From: Maricaulis sp.
GTDB lineage: Bacteria > Pseudomonadota > Alphaproteobacteria > Caulobacterales > Maricaulaceae
DNA: 64,000 nt
Assembly: GCF_017643475.1 (NCBI RefSeq)
Contig: NZ_JAEPNI010000001.1
Span: 868,001 to 932,000 of the forward strand
Direction of reading: 5' to 3'
The translations under genes were made by a program, and so were the position numbers. Every line of letters starts with the position of its first letter. The stretch's first letter is position 1. Under the pieces are notes generated by a model. The model saw only the letters and a program-made list of their open reading frames with translations, was not told where the DNA came from and ran no database searches. Below, in pieces: positions 28,702 through 37,962 of this stretch.

Positions 28702-29576
28702 GAACGCGGCCCCTTGTTCTTGTTCGGCCGTGACTGGTGTGTCCGAGAGGGTGGGCGTGGCGCGGAGGGTCGCTTGTTGCGGGTCGGTTTGCGCAGGGGC
28801 GGCTTTTTCTTGGCGACAGCCTCTCCCGAGATGTCGCCCAGCTCGACCATGTGGCCACACTGGTCCTTGAGCACGCGGTGCGGCACGACCTTGATTTCGT
28901 TCTTGTCGAGCTGACCCAGTTGGAAGGGTCCATAAGCGGTTCGGATCAGGCGGTTCACGCGCAGACCTACGGAATCGAGCGCCTTGCGGACCTCCCGGTT
29001 CTTGCCTTCACGGATGCCGATATTGAGCCAGATATTGTGACCCGTCTCGCGTTCGACCTCGACTTCCATCGGGCCGTATTTGATGCCCTCGACCGTGACG
29101 CCCTTGCGCAGTTTTTCGACTGCGGCATTGTCCACGCGGCCATAGGCACGGGCCTTGTAGCGACGCATCCAGGCGGTGGAGGGCAGTTCCAGCGCGCGCG
29201 CCAGCTCGCCGTCATTGGTCAGCAGCAACAGGCCTTCCGAGGTCAGATCGAGACGGCCGACCGAAATTACACGGCCCAGATCCTTGGGTAGTTTCTCGAA
29301 AACGGTCTCCCGACCTTCCGGATCGCGATGGGTTGTCACCAGTCCCGTTGGCTTGTGATAGCGCCACAGGCGGGTAGGCGCTTTCTCCTCGACCAGGTTG
29401 CCATCGACCTCGATGGTTTCCTTGCCGGTGACCTTGAAGGCCGGCGTGTCGAGCACCTTGCCGTTCACACGAACACGCCCCGCCTCGATCATGCGTTCAA
29501 CTTCGCGGCGCGAGGCAATCCCGGCGCGGGCGAGGAATTTGGCGATGCGTTCGGAATTGTCGGCAGGTGCGGTCAA
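28698..29576 (-). CDS. rluB: Ribosomal large-subunit pseudouridine synthase (RluB/RsuA family)
   Basis: 292 aa. N-terminal S4 RNA-binding domain (RIAKFLARAGIASRREVERM). Catalytic domain with GRLDLTSEGLLLLTNDGELA, where the Asp is the nucleophile. A basic, proline-rich tail of about 45 residues follows. Modifies 23S rRNA; RluB is favoured over RsuA or RluE by length and tail. Upstream of and coupled to rsmD. Confidence 0.92.
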   Translation of the reverse strand: MTAPADNSERIAKFLARAGIASRREVERMIEAGRVRVNGKVLDTPAFKVTGKETIEVDGNLVEEKAPTRLWRYHKPTGLVTTHRDPEGRETVFEKLPKDLGRVISVGRLDLTSEGLLLLTNDGELARALELPSTAWMRRYKARAYGRVDNAAVEKLRKGVTVEGIKYGPMEVEVERETGHNIWLNIGIREGKNREVRKALDSVGLRVNRLIRTAYGPFQLGQLDKNEIKVVPHRVLKDQCGHMVELGDISGEAVAKKKPPLRKPTRNKRPSAPRPPSRTHQSRPNKNKGPRS

Positions 29577-29613
29577 GCTTGACCCTTTCGCAGATGAGTT
29601 CTAGGCCGCCAGT

Positions 29614-30096
29614 ATGACGGACGCGCGGGATACACGGTTTATGCAGCGAGCGCTAGAACTTGCGCAGCAGGCTGCGGATATGGGCGAGGCGCCGATTGGC
29701 GCGGTGATCGTTGATCCTGAAACCGATCAGATCATTGCCGAGGCCCACAATCAACCGATCAGCGACCAGGACCCAACGGCCCATGCCGAAATCCTGGCCC
29801 TGAGAGCCGCGGCGAAGGTGTTGGGAAACTACCGGCTGACCGGGCTGGAAATGTTCGTGACACTTGAACCCTGCGCCATGTGCGCCGGCGCCATCAGCCA
29901 TGCCCGGATCGGACGGCTGGTCTTTGGTGCGTCGGATGAAAAGGGTGGGGCAGTGGAGCACGGTCCCAGGTTTTTTGAACAGCCGACGTGTCACTGGCGC
30001 ACCGAGATCCGGTCCGGAGTGCTTGCCGAGGAAAGCGCGGACTTGCTGCGCTCCTTTTTCCGTGCCCGACGAAAGGCCAGGTCCGATGCCTCATGA
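29614..30096 (+). CDS. tadA: tRNA-specific adenosine deaminase
   Basis: 160 aa zinc enzyme that makes inosine at the wobble position of tRNA-Arg. Zinc site: HAE (about 56-58, Glu as proton shuttle) and PCAMC (about 90-94). Divergent from rluB with a 37-nt gap. The TfoX-domain gene overlaps its 3' end by 11 nt. Confidence 0.95.
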   Translation: MTDARDTRFMQRALELAQQAADMGEAPIGAVIVDPETDQIIAEAHNQPISDQDPTAHAEILALRAAAKVLGNYRLTGLEMFVTLEPCAMCAGAISHARIGRLVFGASDEKGGAVEHGPRFFEQPTCHWRTEIRSGVLAEESADLLRSFFRARRKARSDAS

Positions 30097-30418
30097 TCCC
30101 GATCTCGCAGACCGTATGGAAGCCGCCTTGCGCGAACGCGGTGTTGATCCGGTTCCCAAGAAAATGTTCGGCGGCGTCGCCTTCATGGTGAACGGCAATA
30201 TGAGTTTCGGCACCTCCAACGAGGAGATGCATGTGCGCGTCGGGCCGGACCAGTACGGGGCCTCCCTCCAGCGCCCGGGTGCGCGATTGATGGAGTTTAC
30301 CGGCCGGGCCATGAAGGGCTGGATCACGGTCGACGGGCCGGCTGATCTCAGTGATGGGGAACTCGGCGAATGGGCGCAGCTCACACTGAATTTCGTAGAG
30401 ACCCTGCCGGCCAAATAA
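30086..30418 (+). CDS. TfoX N-terminal domain protein
   Basis: 110 aa starting MPHDPDLADRMEAALRERGV, containing the TfoX-N pattern KKMFGGVAFMVNGNMSFG and a C-terminal GRAMKGWITVD. TfoX proteins influence competence genes in gamma-proteobacteria, but stand-alone TfoX-N proteins elsewhere have unknown function. Overlaps tadA and is probably cotranscribed with it. Confidence 0.85.
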   Translation: MPHDPDLADRMEAALRERGVDPVPKKMFGGVAFMVNGNMSFGTSNEEMHVRVGPDQYGASLQRPGARLMEFTGRAMKGWITVDGPADLSDGELGEWAQLTLNFVETLPAK

Positions 30419-30426
30419 TTGGTCAA

Positions 30427-30442
30427 TTCGGGTAATCCCGAA
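30427..30442. repeat. Short palindrome downstream of the TfoX gene
   Basis: TTCGGG-TAAT-CCCGAA. No T-run follows, so a protein-binding site is as likely as a weak transcript end. Confidence 0.35.
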
Positions 30443-30523
30443 CACGTCATAAAACCTTGATTTGAAATAACGTCGTGCACGGAAGATCTAGAGCACGGTT
30501 TTGACGGGCTGGACCTGATTCCG

Positions 30524-30928
30524 ATGCTGACTGTAATTGCGCTGGTGACGGCACTTCTGGGCCATTCGAACTCAACCCTGGCGCTCGACCAGTGTCTGGA
30601 AGACCGTCTGGTTCTGCGTGATGTGACGATCGCAGACGGATCCGGCCGCTGGAGCCACCAGGATGTCCTGATCGAGAATGGCCGTTTCGCCGCCATGGGT
30701 CGCGCGCTGGAGATTGAGAGCGACGTCGAGATCGCAGAGATGACGACGTCCGGCGCTGTCCTGTCCCCGCTGGTCGAGCGCGATGTCATCCTGGTCCAGG
30801 CCAGTTACAGCACAGATAGCGCCATGCTGATGGTCGGTGAGGACGCGGATTTCTCCATGTCTACCGCCGACGGCGCTCACCTGGCGGACTTCCGCCGGGG
30901 TCAGCCGATCGGACAGTGCGGCCTCTAG
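30524..30928 (+). CDS. Exported amidohydrolase-like fragment protein
   Basis: 134 aa with a signal peptide (about 1-21). Residues about 27-60, LVLRDVTIADGSGR and QDVLIENGRFAAMG, match the N-terminal beta-sandwich of amidohydrolases. The end (VGEDADFSMS) resembles their closing segment, but the whole metal-binding barrel is missing. Either a shortened paralogue with a new role or the remnant of an internal deletion. The frame itself is intact. Confidence 0.55.
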   Translation: MLTVIALVTALLGHSNSTLALDQCLEDRLVLRDVTIADGSGRWSHQDVLIENGRFAAMGRALEIESDVEIAEMTTSGAVLSPLVERDVILVQASYSTDSAMLMVGEDADFSMSTADGAHLADFRRGQPIGQCGL

Positions 30929-30994
30929 GCTGAACCTTTTCTTCCCTCTCAATGCATGTCAGTAAAAATCCGGATGTGCCGGAGGGGCAGTGCG

Positions 30995-32176
30995 TTGAAA
31001 ATCCTTATGGTTCATAGCCGCTACCAGCAATTGGGCGGCGAGGATATCTCGACCCGCAATGAAGCCCGGTTGTTGCGTGATGCGGGCCATGAGGTCGAGC
31101 TGGTAGAATACGACAATCACGAGATCGAGCAGATGGGCGCCGCGCGGGCGGGCCTGCGCGCGATCTGGTCCCGTACGGCACGGCGCGACCTCTCGGCCCG
31201 GCTGGCCGGCGGTGGTTTCGATATCCTGCATGTCCAGAACTATCTGCCGATGGTCTCGCCCGCCGTCCTGCGACTGGGCAAGCGTTATGGCGTCGCAACC
31301 ATCCAGGCGCTGCGCAATTACCGGCTGATCTGTACCAAGGCCCAGTTTTTCCGGGACGGGAAGGATTGTCATGACTGCCTGGGCAAGGCCTTGCCCTGGG
31401 CGGGGCTGAAACATCGCTGCTATCGCGACAGCCTGCCGGCAACCTTGGCACTCACTGGCATGATCGCGACGCACCGTATGATCGGGACCTGGTCGCGGGA
31501 AACAGATGCCTTCATCGCAGTGTCCGAATATGTGCGCTCGAAATATCTCGAGGGCGGGTTTGATCCGGACAAGGTCTATGCCAAGCCGAATGTCGTCGCA
31601 TCAGCCGGGTCTGCCAGCACGGCCGTGACACGCAAGCTGGTCTATGTGGGGCGGCTGTCGGCGGAAAAGGGTGTGGACGTGCTGATTGAGGCCTGGCGCA
31701 GGGCCGGGGTCGACGGCGAGCTCGTCATTGCCGGCGATGGTCCAACCCGTGAGACGCTTCAACAGCAAGCAGCCGACCTGTCCGGTGTGCGTTTCCTGGG
31801 CCGCATTCCCAGCCAGGATGCGAGGGCCCTGATGCGTGAGGCGCGCGCCATGGTGATCCCGTCGATCTGGGCCGAACCCTTCCCGCGTACCGGTGTGGAG
31901 GCCATGTCAGACGGCACGCCGGTGATCGGGGCATCCACGGGCGGAATTCCCGAACTGTTTCCGGATCGACGCGGCGGCGCGCTCTATGCCGCTACGGATG
32001 CTGAGGCGCTGGCAATGGAAATCCGCGAGCTGTTTACGAGCGATGAGAAGGCTGCTCACTGGCGCGCTGACGCCCGCGCCGTATTCGATGAACATTTCTC
32101 GCCCGCTGCTGTTACCCGCCGCACCGAAGAGATCTATGCGGCCGCCATTGCGCGCCGGAAGGCCCGTTCCGCCTAA
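30995..32176 (+). CDS. GT4-family glycosyltransferase
   Basis: 393 aa GT-B glycosyltransferase, probably transferring a sugar in surface-polysaccharide synthesis. N-terminal ILMVHSRYQQLGGEDIS; a four-Cys insertion (ICTKAQ, CHDCLG, HRCY) near 110-140 as in some GT4 proteins. C-terminal donor site GRLSAEKGVDVLIEAW and the EPFPRTGVEAMSDGTPV motif. A TTG start at 30995 is favoured by GGAGG upstream; ATG codons at 30956 or 30974 are alternatives. No polysaccharide cluster is adjacent. Confidence 0.85.
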   Translation: MKILMVHSRYQQLGGEDISTRNEARLLRDAGHEVELVEYDNHEIEQMGAARAGLRAIWSRTARRDLSARLAGGGFDILHVQNYLPMVSPAVLRLGKRYGVATIQALRNYRLICTKAQFFRDGKDCHDCLGKALPWAGLKHRCYRDSLPATLALTGMIATHRMIGTWSRETDAFIAVSEYVRSKYLEGGFDPDKVYAKPNVVASAGSASTAVTRKLVYVGRLSAEKGVDVLIEAWRRAGVDGELVIAGDGPTRETLQQQAADLSGVRFLGRIPSQDARALMREARAMVIPSIWAEPFPRTGVEAMSDGTPVIGASTGGIPELFPDRRGGALYAATDAEALAMEIRELFTSDEKAAHWRADARAVFDEHFSPAAVTRRTEEIYAAAIARRKARSA

Positions 32177-32745
32177 AGGCGCGCTTCCAGTCCTGCGCTG
32201 ACAGCGGGCCATTCATCCTTGAGGACAGAGAACCAGACGGTGTCGCGGAAGTCGCCCCGCCAGGTCCTGGTATGGCTGCGAAGCGTGCCTTCATAGGTCG
32301 CGCCCATCTTTTTCATCGCATTCTGGGAGTGTTTGTTGAGGCCGTGGGTCTTCAGCTCGACCCGCTGGGCACCACACGCGAAGGCGCGGCCGAGCAGAAG
32401 ATGTTTGCAGGCCGGATTGATCCGGGTCCCGCGCATCGCCGCCTCATACCAGGTCCAGCCAATCTCCAGGCGTTCATGTTTCGGGCTGATCACCAGGAAG
32501 GATGAATGTCCCACATAGCGTTCATCCGCTTTGGACCAGACTGCATGGGAAATCTGATCGCCCTTGTCCTGGCCGGCCAGCATGAGGTCGAACCAGGCGT
32601 CAAAGAAGGCACCATCTCCGCGAATGGTTGTCAGCTGCCAGGTCTGCGGATCATTCGCCGGGCCTCGCAGTTGTTCGCGGTGGCGCTCCTCGAGGGGTTC
32701 GAGGCGGACAATGTGGTTCTCCAGAGTGATCGGATCGAGGTGCAC
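32173..32745 (-). CDS. GNAT acetyltransferase (RimJ/RimL-like)
   Basis: 190 aa. N-terminal HIVRLEPLEERHREQL and a GNAT core with RGTRINPACKHLLLGRAF (acetyl-CoA site) and LNKHSQNAMKKMGATYEG, typical of the RimL-like group that acetylates protein N-termini or small molecules. Substrate unknown. Its stop interlocks with that of the glycosyltransferase gene. Confidence 0.85.
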   Translation of the reverse strand: MHLDPITLENHIVRLEPLEERHREQLRGPANDPQTWQLTTIRGDGAFFDAWFDLMLAGQDKGDQISHAVWSKADERYVGHSSFLVISPKHERLEIGWTWYEAAMRGTRINPACKHLLLGRAFACGAQRVELKTHGLNKHSQNAMKKMGATYEGTLRSHTRTWRGDFRDTVWFSVLKDEWPAVSAGLEARL

Positions 32746-32757
32746 GCACTAACTCCC

Positions 32758-33486
32758 TCACAAGGTGAGCACTCCGCGTATCACATAGATCGCGCCGACA
32801 CCTGTCACGATCCATTTCGTCCAGTTTCTGAACTGCACATCGCTCATCAGGTCCAGCACCCGTGCGCCCAGCGTGGTGCCCAGCATGGACAGCGGGATGG
32901 CGATCAGCAGCCAGTGTGTCTGGGGCAGGGCGCCGGCCGCGATGGCGGGCAGGATGTAGTAGCCGATCTTGACGGTATGGGCGATGACCTGGGTGGCGGC
33001 CTTGGTGGCAACGATCGCACGCCGGTCCGCTTTCGTTTCGGTGAAGAAGACATCCAGCAAGGGCCCGGAAACACCGGAAATGACGTTGAGCCCGGTCACC
33101 ACGAAGCCGCACAGCACCGCATGGGCCGGACGTTCGGCATCAAGGTGGACGTATTTGCGCGGTACCCAGATCAGTCCCGGCGTCAGGCCGAGAATGATGA
33201 ACAGCCAGGCCTTGTCCAGTTCCAGGGTGAGGAAGCGCAGGACGGCCCCCGCCGAGAGCGAGCCTGCGAGATAGATCGCCAGTGGTCGCCACATCACCCA
33301 TTTGACCAGCAGTACGGCTCGCCAGCCATTGGACACGAACTGGATCACCCCGTGCACCACCATGGCGGCGGAGACGGGCAGTATCAGCGCCAGCACCCCC
33401 ATCAGGATCAACCCGCCCGCCATGCCAAACACGCCGGAGATAAAGGCGGTAGCAAAGACCGAGATGAGGAGGATCAGGATGGGCAT
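32758..33486 (-). CDS. TauE/SafE-family membrane exporter
   Basis: 242 aa with about seven transmembrane helices and the family glycine motif GVFGMAGGLILMGVLAL near the N-terminus, repeated loosely as GVSGPLLDVFF in the second half. Members export sulfite or organosulfur anions. The start MPILILLISV is preferred over an ATG-like codon 12 residues upstream. It sits 12 nt upstream of the GNAT gene and may be cotranscribed. Confidence 0.8.
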   Translation of the reverse strand: MPILILLISVFATAFISGVFGMAGGLILMGVLALILPVSAAMVVHGVIQFVSNGWRAVLLVKWVMWRPLAIYLAGSLSAGAVLRFLTLELDKAWLFIILGLTPGLIWVPRKYVHLDAERPAHAVLCGFVVTGLNVISGVSGPLLDVFFTETKADRRAIVATKAATQVIAHTVKIGYYILPAIAAGALPQTHWLLIAIPLSMLGTTLGARVLDLMSDVQFRNWTKWIVTGVGAIYVIRGVLTL

Positions 33487-33560
33487 GCTGGAGGCGTAGA
33501 TCGCGTTGCCCGGTCGAGGCAAGGCTTGCGGAACAAAGAAAGAACAATTATAGGTTGTTC

Positions 33561-33821
33561 ATGCGGCGTTTTCGAAAAGCCATCATCCGCGCGAAGCGGC
33601 GCCTGAAAGCGCTGTTGAGTTACAGGTTTCGAGCAAACCTCGCAGTCTGGCGAAGTTGGGAGCAATCATCTCGCGCGGCTGGCCTGGCTCTGGTCGGGCT
33701 GTCGATGTATGCAACGGGCGGTAGCGTGAACCCAGCCAGCCTCGCGGTTGGTCTCGCCTTCCTTGTGCTCAATGTTTATATTGCAAGGCGTCTGGGGCAG
33801 GCAGAAGAGGAAAGGTCATGA
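33561..33821 (+). CDS. Small membrane protein with strongly basic N-terminus
   Basis: 86 aa. The first 24 residues are highly basic (MRRFRKAIIRAKRRLKALL). Two hydrophobic segments follow (about 42-52 and 58-75) and then an acidic tail. No known family. First of three short consecutive frames. Confidence 0.5.
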   Translation: MRRFRKAIIRAKRRLKALLSYRFRANLAVWRSWEQSSRAAGLALVGLSMYATGGSVNPASLAVGLAFLVLNVYIARRLGQAEEERS

Positions 33822-33825
33822 CATT

Positions 33826-33921
33826 ATGGAAGTGACACTCTGGCCCGCAGTCGTGCTCCTGGTTGTCGGTTGCGTTGCTGTCGGCATCGCGAGCTGGGCG
33901 GAGGACAACCGTCCTGACTGA
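33826..33921 (+). CDS. Candidate 31-residue single-span membrane peptide
   Basis: MEVTLWPAVVLLVVGCVAVG then IASWAEDNRPD. One transmembrane helix, frame starts 5 nt after the preceding stop. GAGGAAAGG lies about 11-12 nt upstream, a little far. Its stop and the next ATG overlap as TGATG. Could also be chance. Confidence 0.35.
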   Translation: MEVTLWPAVVLLVVGCVAVGIASWAEDNRPD

Positions 33922-33943
33922 TGCGGTTCCGGAAAAAGCCACG

Positions 33944-34153
33944 GTGCAGCTGACTCGACGCCTAGCAGTCGCGTGGTTGCGGGGGACGCTAGTGCTCATG
34001 GCTATCTACTTGCTCATGGTGCTGGTCGACGAATTCCTCTTTGAGGTGAACATCGCGATTGCATGGTTCCATGTGCCGGTTCTGACGACCCTTGGCTTCG
34101 TCCTCCAGCTCTTATTCGTTCTGCTTCTTAATAGGCGCCGCGCCCGGCCCTAG
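33944..34153 (+). CDS. Small two-span membrane protein
   Basis: 69 aa from GTG 33944, which has GGAAAAAG upstream; an in-frame TTG at 33863 would add 27 residues. Two transmembrane helices (about LRGTLVLMAIYLLMVLVDEF and VLTTLGFVLQLLFVLLLN) and a basic end. Family unknown. Its stop interlocks with the convergent phosphotransferase gene. Confidence 0.5.
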   Translation: MQLTRRLAVAWLRGTLVLMAIYLLMVLVDEFLFEVNIAIAWFHVPVLTTLGFVLQLLFVLLLNRRRARP

Positions 34154-35214
34154 GCCCCCGCATTCTTCGCAAAGCCGAGCGCGGCCTGCGCGAGCGGCGT
34201 GACGGCCTTGCCCATTTCCATCGCCTTGGCGTTGGAGGCATTGCCCTGAAGCGCGCGGGCATAGACGCCCTGGACGATCGAGGCGAGCCGGAAAATGTTG
34301 TAGGCGAAGTAGAAGTCCAGCTCGGGAATACCGTCGCGCTGGGTCCGCTTGCAGTAGGCCTCGACATAGGTCTGCATGGACGGGATGCCGTGTGCATCCA
34401 GGTCGATGCCCAGGAAACCGCCACGCACCTCCGGCGGCATCACCCAGCCCATCAGCTGATAGGTGAAATCGGCCAGCGGATCGCCCAGCGTCGAGAGTTC
34501 CCAGTCCAGCACCGCAATCACGCGCGGCTCGGTGGGATGGAAGATCATGTTGTCCAGGCGATAGTCGCCATGGACGACCGAGGTGCGTTCCTGTTCCGGT
34601 GCGGCCTGAGGCAGCCAGTCGATCAGCTTGTCCATCTCGGCCACGGTTTCGGTTTCCGCGGCGCGATACTGTTTGGACCAGCGACCAATCTGGCGCTCGA
34701 AATAATTGCCCGGCTTGCCGTACTCGCCCAGGCCCGCTGCGGCGTAGTCAATCGAGTGCAGCTGTGCGAGCGTGGCGTTGGACGCGTCATAGATCGCAGC
34801 GCGTTCGTCCTTGGGAACGTCGGGCAACAGCCCGTCCCAGAAGATGCGGCCCTCGACGAAATCCATCACGTAGAATTCGGTGCCGATGACATCTCGGTCC
34901 ATGCACAGGCCGAACATGTGGGGCGCGGGAAAGCCCTGTTCGCCCAGCGCTTTCATCACCTGGTGTTCACGATCAACCGCGTGGGCTGACGGCAACAGCT
35001 TGCCCGGCGGCTTGCGGCGCAGGACGTAGGACTTGCCCGGTGTGTCTAGCTTGTAGGTGGGATTGGATTGCCCTCCCTTGAACTGGCTCACGGTGAGCGG
35101 ACCGGAAAACCCGTCCACATGCGCCTGCATCCATTCGGTCAGCTGGCCTTCGTCAAAAGCCAGCGCATCGGCGACCGCCTTGGTGCCGGAGAAGCTGTCG
35201 TTCAGATTGCTCAT
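34150..35214 (-). CDS. APH-family phosphotransferase (ACAD11-like)
   Basis: 354 aa kinase-fold protein. ATP site region GGQSNPTYKLD, Lys in YVLRRKPPG, catalytic loop VVHGDYRLDNMIFHP near 215 and metal Asp in VLDWELSTLGDPLADF. Close to the ACAD11 N-terminal domain, linked to fatty-acid (4-hydroxyacyl) degradation, rather than antibiotic resistance. The ATG overlaps the amidohydrolase stop as ATGA. Confidence 0.85.
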   Translation of the reverse strand: MSNLNDSFSGTKAVADALAFDEGQLTEWMQAHVDGFSGPLTVSQFKGGQSNPTYKLDTPGKSYVLRRKPPGKLLPSAHAVDREHQVMKALGEQGFPAPHMFGLCMDRDVIGTEFYVMDFVEGRIFWDGLLPDVPKDERAAIYDASNATLAQLHSIDYAAAGLGEYGKPGNYFERQIGRWSKQYRAAETETVAEMDKLIDWLPQAAPEQERTSVVHGDYRLDNMIFHPTEPRVIAVLDWELSTLGDPLADFTYQLMGWVMPPEVRGGFLGIDLDAHGIPSMQTYVEAYCKRTQRDGIPELDFYFAYNIFRLASIVQGVYARALQGNASNAKAMEMGKAVTPLAQAALGFAKNAGA

Positions 35215-36500
35215 TGGTTCCTGTGTACCGTTCCACCTTGCATGACAAAATCAACGTCCATCAGTTCGCTGATGTCCTCAAGCGGGTTTCCGTCAACGGC
35301 GATGATATCGGCAAACTTGCCGGCCTCGATCGTGCCGATCTGCTCCGCCATTTCGATATGGTCGGCTGCATTTACGGTCGCTGAGACGATGGCTTCCATC
35401 TCGGTCATGCCGGCCTCGACCAGTAACTGGAATTCGCGGGCATTGAGGCCGTGGCGGGATACGCCGCTGTCAGTGCCAAACGCGATCATCACACCACCTT
35501 CGTGCGCACGTTGCGCCATGGCCAGCATTTGCGGTCCAACCCTGAGTGATTTCTCACGGATCGGCGGGGTCATCCAGTCGGCGGTTTCAGCGATCTCGGA
35601 AACGGTCACGCCGGCCAGGATGGTGGGAACCAGATAGGCGCCGTTGCGACGGAAAAGTCGCATGGAATCGCGGTCGAGATAGGTGCCGTGCTCGATCGAC
35701 GCGCCACCGGCTTCCAGGAAGGAATTGATGCCGCTGACACCGTGGGCATGCGCGGTGACACGGCGTCCCATCATGCGGGCCGCCTCGACAATCGCGACCA
35801 GCTCGTCGTCGAAGAATTGCTGTTCTACACCGGCCGCCGTGTTGGACAGGACACCACCGGTTGCGGTGATCTTGATGACGTCAACGCCGGAGCGGACGAG
35901 TTCGCGCACGGCTCGGCGACAATCGGCCGGGCCGTTACAGGCGGCGCGGCTGGACAGGAGATCCATTACTTCGGTGGAATAGCCGTTGATATCGCCATGG
36001 CCGCCGGTCGGTGTCACCGCCGGGCCGGAGACACGCAGGCGCGGACCGATGACATCGCCATCGCGGATCGCATCACGCAGGGCGATGGAAGCCTCCAGTT
36101 GTCCACCCACTTCCTGGGCAGAGGTGAAGCCGGCCATCAGCGTGGTGCGGGCATGGCGCGCCGCGTCCAGGGCATTGTCGGCGCTGGAGAAGGTCACGGT
36201 GTTGATGCGGCCATTCGGGCTCAGCTCGCCCTGCAGGTGGACATGACTGTCGATCAGGCCAGGCAGGACAAACTGGTCGGACAGGTCGATGATCTCGGCA
36301 CCGTCCGGGCTTGCGTAGCCGGCCTGGACACTTTCGATCATGCCGTCGCGAACAAAGATGGATTGTTCACTCAGCGGTGTTTCGCCGGGCACGGCCAGAA
36401 GCTGGCCGGCATGGATGACCGTCAGCGGTGCCTCGTTCTGGGCGTGGGCAAAGGACAGGCTGAACGCGGCGGCACCCGCCGCCAGAATAGCTCGGATCAT
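35211..36500 (-). CDS. Exported metal-dependent amidohydrolase
   Basis: 429 aa with signal peptide MIRAILAAGAAAFSLSFAHA. Metal ligands: SHVHLQG (HxH, about 84-88), Lys in IKITATGG, His in TAHAHGVSG and EHGTYLD, Asp in FGTDSGVSRHG. Similar to Xaa-Pro dipeptidase/prolidase-like periplasmic amidohydrolases, so peptide or amide hydrolysis is likely. Upstream and coupled to the phosphotransferase gene. Confidence 0.87.
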   Translation of the reverse strand: MIRAILAAGAAAFSLSFAHAQNEAPLTVIHAGQLLAVPGETPLSEQSIFVRDGMIESVQAGYASPDGAEIIDLSDQFVLPGLIDSHVHLQGELSPNGRINTVTFSSADNALDAARHARTTLMAGFTSAQEVGGQLEASIALRDAIRDGDVIGPRLRVSGPAVTPTGGHGDINGYSTEVMDLLSSRAACNGPADCRRAVRELVRSGVDVIKITATGGVLSNTAAGVEQQFFDDELVAIVEAARMMGRRVTAHAHGVSGINSFLEAGGASIEHGTYLDRDSMRLFRRNGAYLVPTILAGVTVSEIAETADWMTPPIREKSLRVGPQMLAMAQRAHEGGVMIAFGTDSGVSRHGLNAREFQLLVEAGMTEMEAIVSATVNAADHIEMAEQIGTIEAGKFADIIAVDGNPLEDISELMDVDFVMQGGTVHRNQ

Positions 36501-36564
36501 GACTTGCTCCCCTTGTTGCCCAACAAGATGGAGGAGAAAACGCCGCTGTCAAATAGCGCTGTGA

Positions 36565-37842
36565 TTAGTGGCGTTTGAGGGCGCGCCAGGCGATGTCGCG
36601 GCGGCAGAAACCCTGCGGCCAGTCCAGCACATCGACAGCGGCATAGGCACGGTCGACGGCATAGTGGAGGTTGTCACCGGTTGTCGTGACATTGAGCACG
36701 CGCCCGCCTGCCGCTGTGCGTTCGCCGTCAGCATTGCGTGCAGTGCCGGCCTCGAAGACGGTAACGCCCTGCATCGCATTGGCTTCATCCACGCCCTTGA
36801 TGACCGTGCCTTTTTTGTAGGAGCCCGGATACCCATTGGCGGCCATGACTACGGTGATGGCCGGGCGGTCAGACCATGCAAGTGGTGGCATGTCTGCCAG
36901 CGTGCCTCGGGCGCAGGCGTCGAGATAAGGCACAAGATCGCTGTCGATCCGGCTCATCAGGACCTGGCATTCCGGATCACCGAAACGGATATTGAACTCC
37001 ACCGTCTTGGGGCCTTCATCCGTGACCATCAGGCCGGCAAAGAGAACGCCCTGGAAAGGTGCGTCTTCGCTGGCCAGGCCCCGGGCGACCGGTTTGATAA
37101 TGGTGCGCATGGCGGTTTCGATCAGCTCGTCCGTGGCGATCGGGGCCGGGCTGTAGGCGCCCATGCCGCCCGTGTTGAGGCCGGTATCGCCTTCGCCGAC
37201 ACGCTTGTGGTCCTGGGCCGCGCCGCAGAACATCACCGTCTTGCCGTCGCTGAGCGCGAAGATGGAGACTTCCTCGCCCTGCATGAATTCCTCGATCACC
37301 AGCGTCTTGGAGGCGTCGCCGAACTTGCCGGAGAGGAATTCATCGATCTCGGCCTCGGCCTCCTCGCGGTCGGTCGGGATGACCACGCCCTTGCCGGCCG
37401 CCAGACCGTCAGCCTTGAGCACATAGGGCGGAGTGAACTGATCCAGAAAGGCCTTGGCCTCCGCAGCGTCGGAGAAAATGCCGTAGCGCGCGGTCGGTAC
37501 GTTGTGGCGGGCATAGAAATCCTTGGCGAAGGCCTTGGAGGTTTCCAGCATGGAGGCCGCCTTGGACGGTCCGAAAACGGCAATGCCGGCGTCGCGCAGC
37601 ATATCGGCAAGGCCGTCACACAACGGGTTCTCCGGTCCGATGACGACCAGATCGACGGCCTCGGTCTTCGCCAGCTCTGTAAGAGCTGCCAGGTCGGAGA
37701 CGGGGATGTTATGACAGGTCGCCATCTCTGAAATGGCAGCACTGCCCGGCGCCGCGTGGATCTGTGTGACTGTGGCGCTCTTGGCGATTTTCCAGACCAG
37801 GGCGTGTTCACGCCCACCGGAACCGACAACAAGAATCTTCAT
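36565..37842 (-). CDS. purD: Phosphoribosylamine-glycine ligase
   Basis: 425 aa ATP-grasp enzyme for the second step of purine synthesis. It starts [18 protein letters not shown] and contains [10 protein letters not shown], the [13 protein letters not shown] segment and [14 protein letters not shown]. Standard length. Divergent from xseA with 120 nt between starts, which is likely to hold both promoters. Confidence 0.97.
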   Translation of the reverse strand: MKILVVGSGGREHALVWKIAKSATVTQIHAAPGSAAISEMATCHNIPVSDLAALTELAKTEAVDLVVIGPENPLCDGLADMLRDAGIAVFGPSKAASMLETSKAFAKDFYARHNVPTARYGIFSDAAEAKAFLDQFTPPYVLKADGLAAGKGVVIPTDREEAEAEIDEFLSGKFGDASKTLVIEEFMQGEEVSIFALSDGKTVMFCGAAQDHKRVGEGDTGLNTGGMGAYSPAPIATDELIETAMRTIIKPVARGLASEDAPFQGVLFAGLMVTDEGPKTVEFNIRFGDPECQVLMSRIDSDLVPYLDACARGTLADMPPLAWSDRPAITVVMAANGYPGSYKKGTVIKGVDEANAMQGVTVFEAGTARNADGERTAAGGRVLNVTTTGDNLHYAVDRAYAAVDVLDWPQGFCRRDIAWRALKRH

Positions 37843-37962
37843 GGGATGCCTCGCGTGCTTTTTGGCCTGTCACTCTCGGGTCCGTCACTAACTCAAAGCC
37901 GGGTCCTTGTTGAGTCTCACTTGCCGTTGCAGATCCGGGCGTTCCAGAATACCAAGATTCCA

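Noticed and set aside
34150-35214. Aminoglycoside resistance kinase
   Set aside because: Sequence fits the ACAD11-like phosphotransferase group rather than antibiotic kinases.
36568-37731. 387-codon plus-strand frame opposite purD
   Set aside because: Antisense shadow of purD with no recognisable domain.
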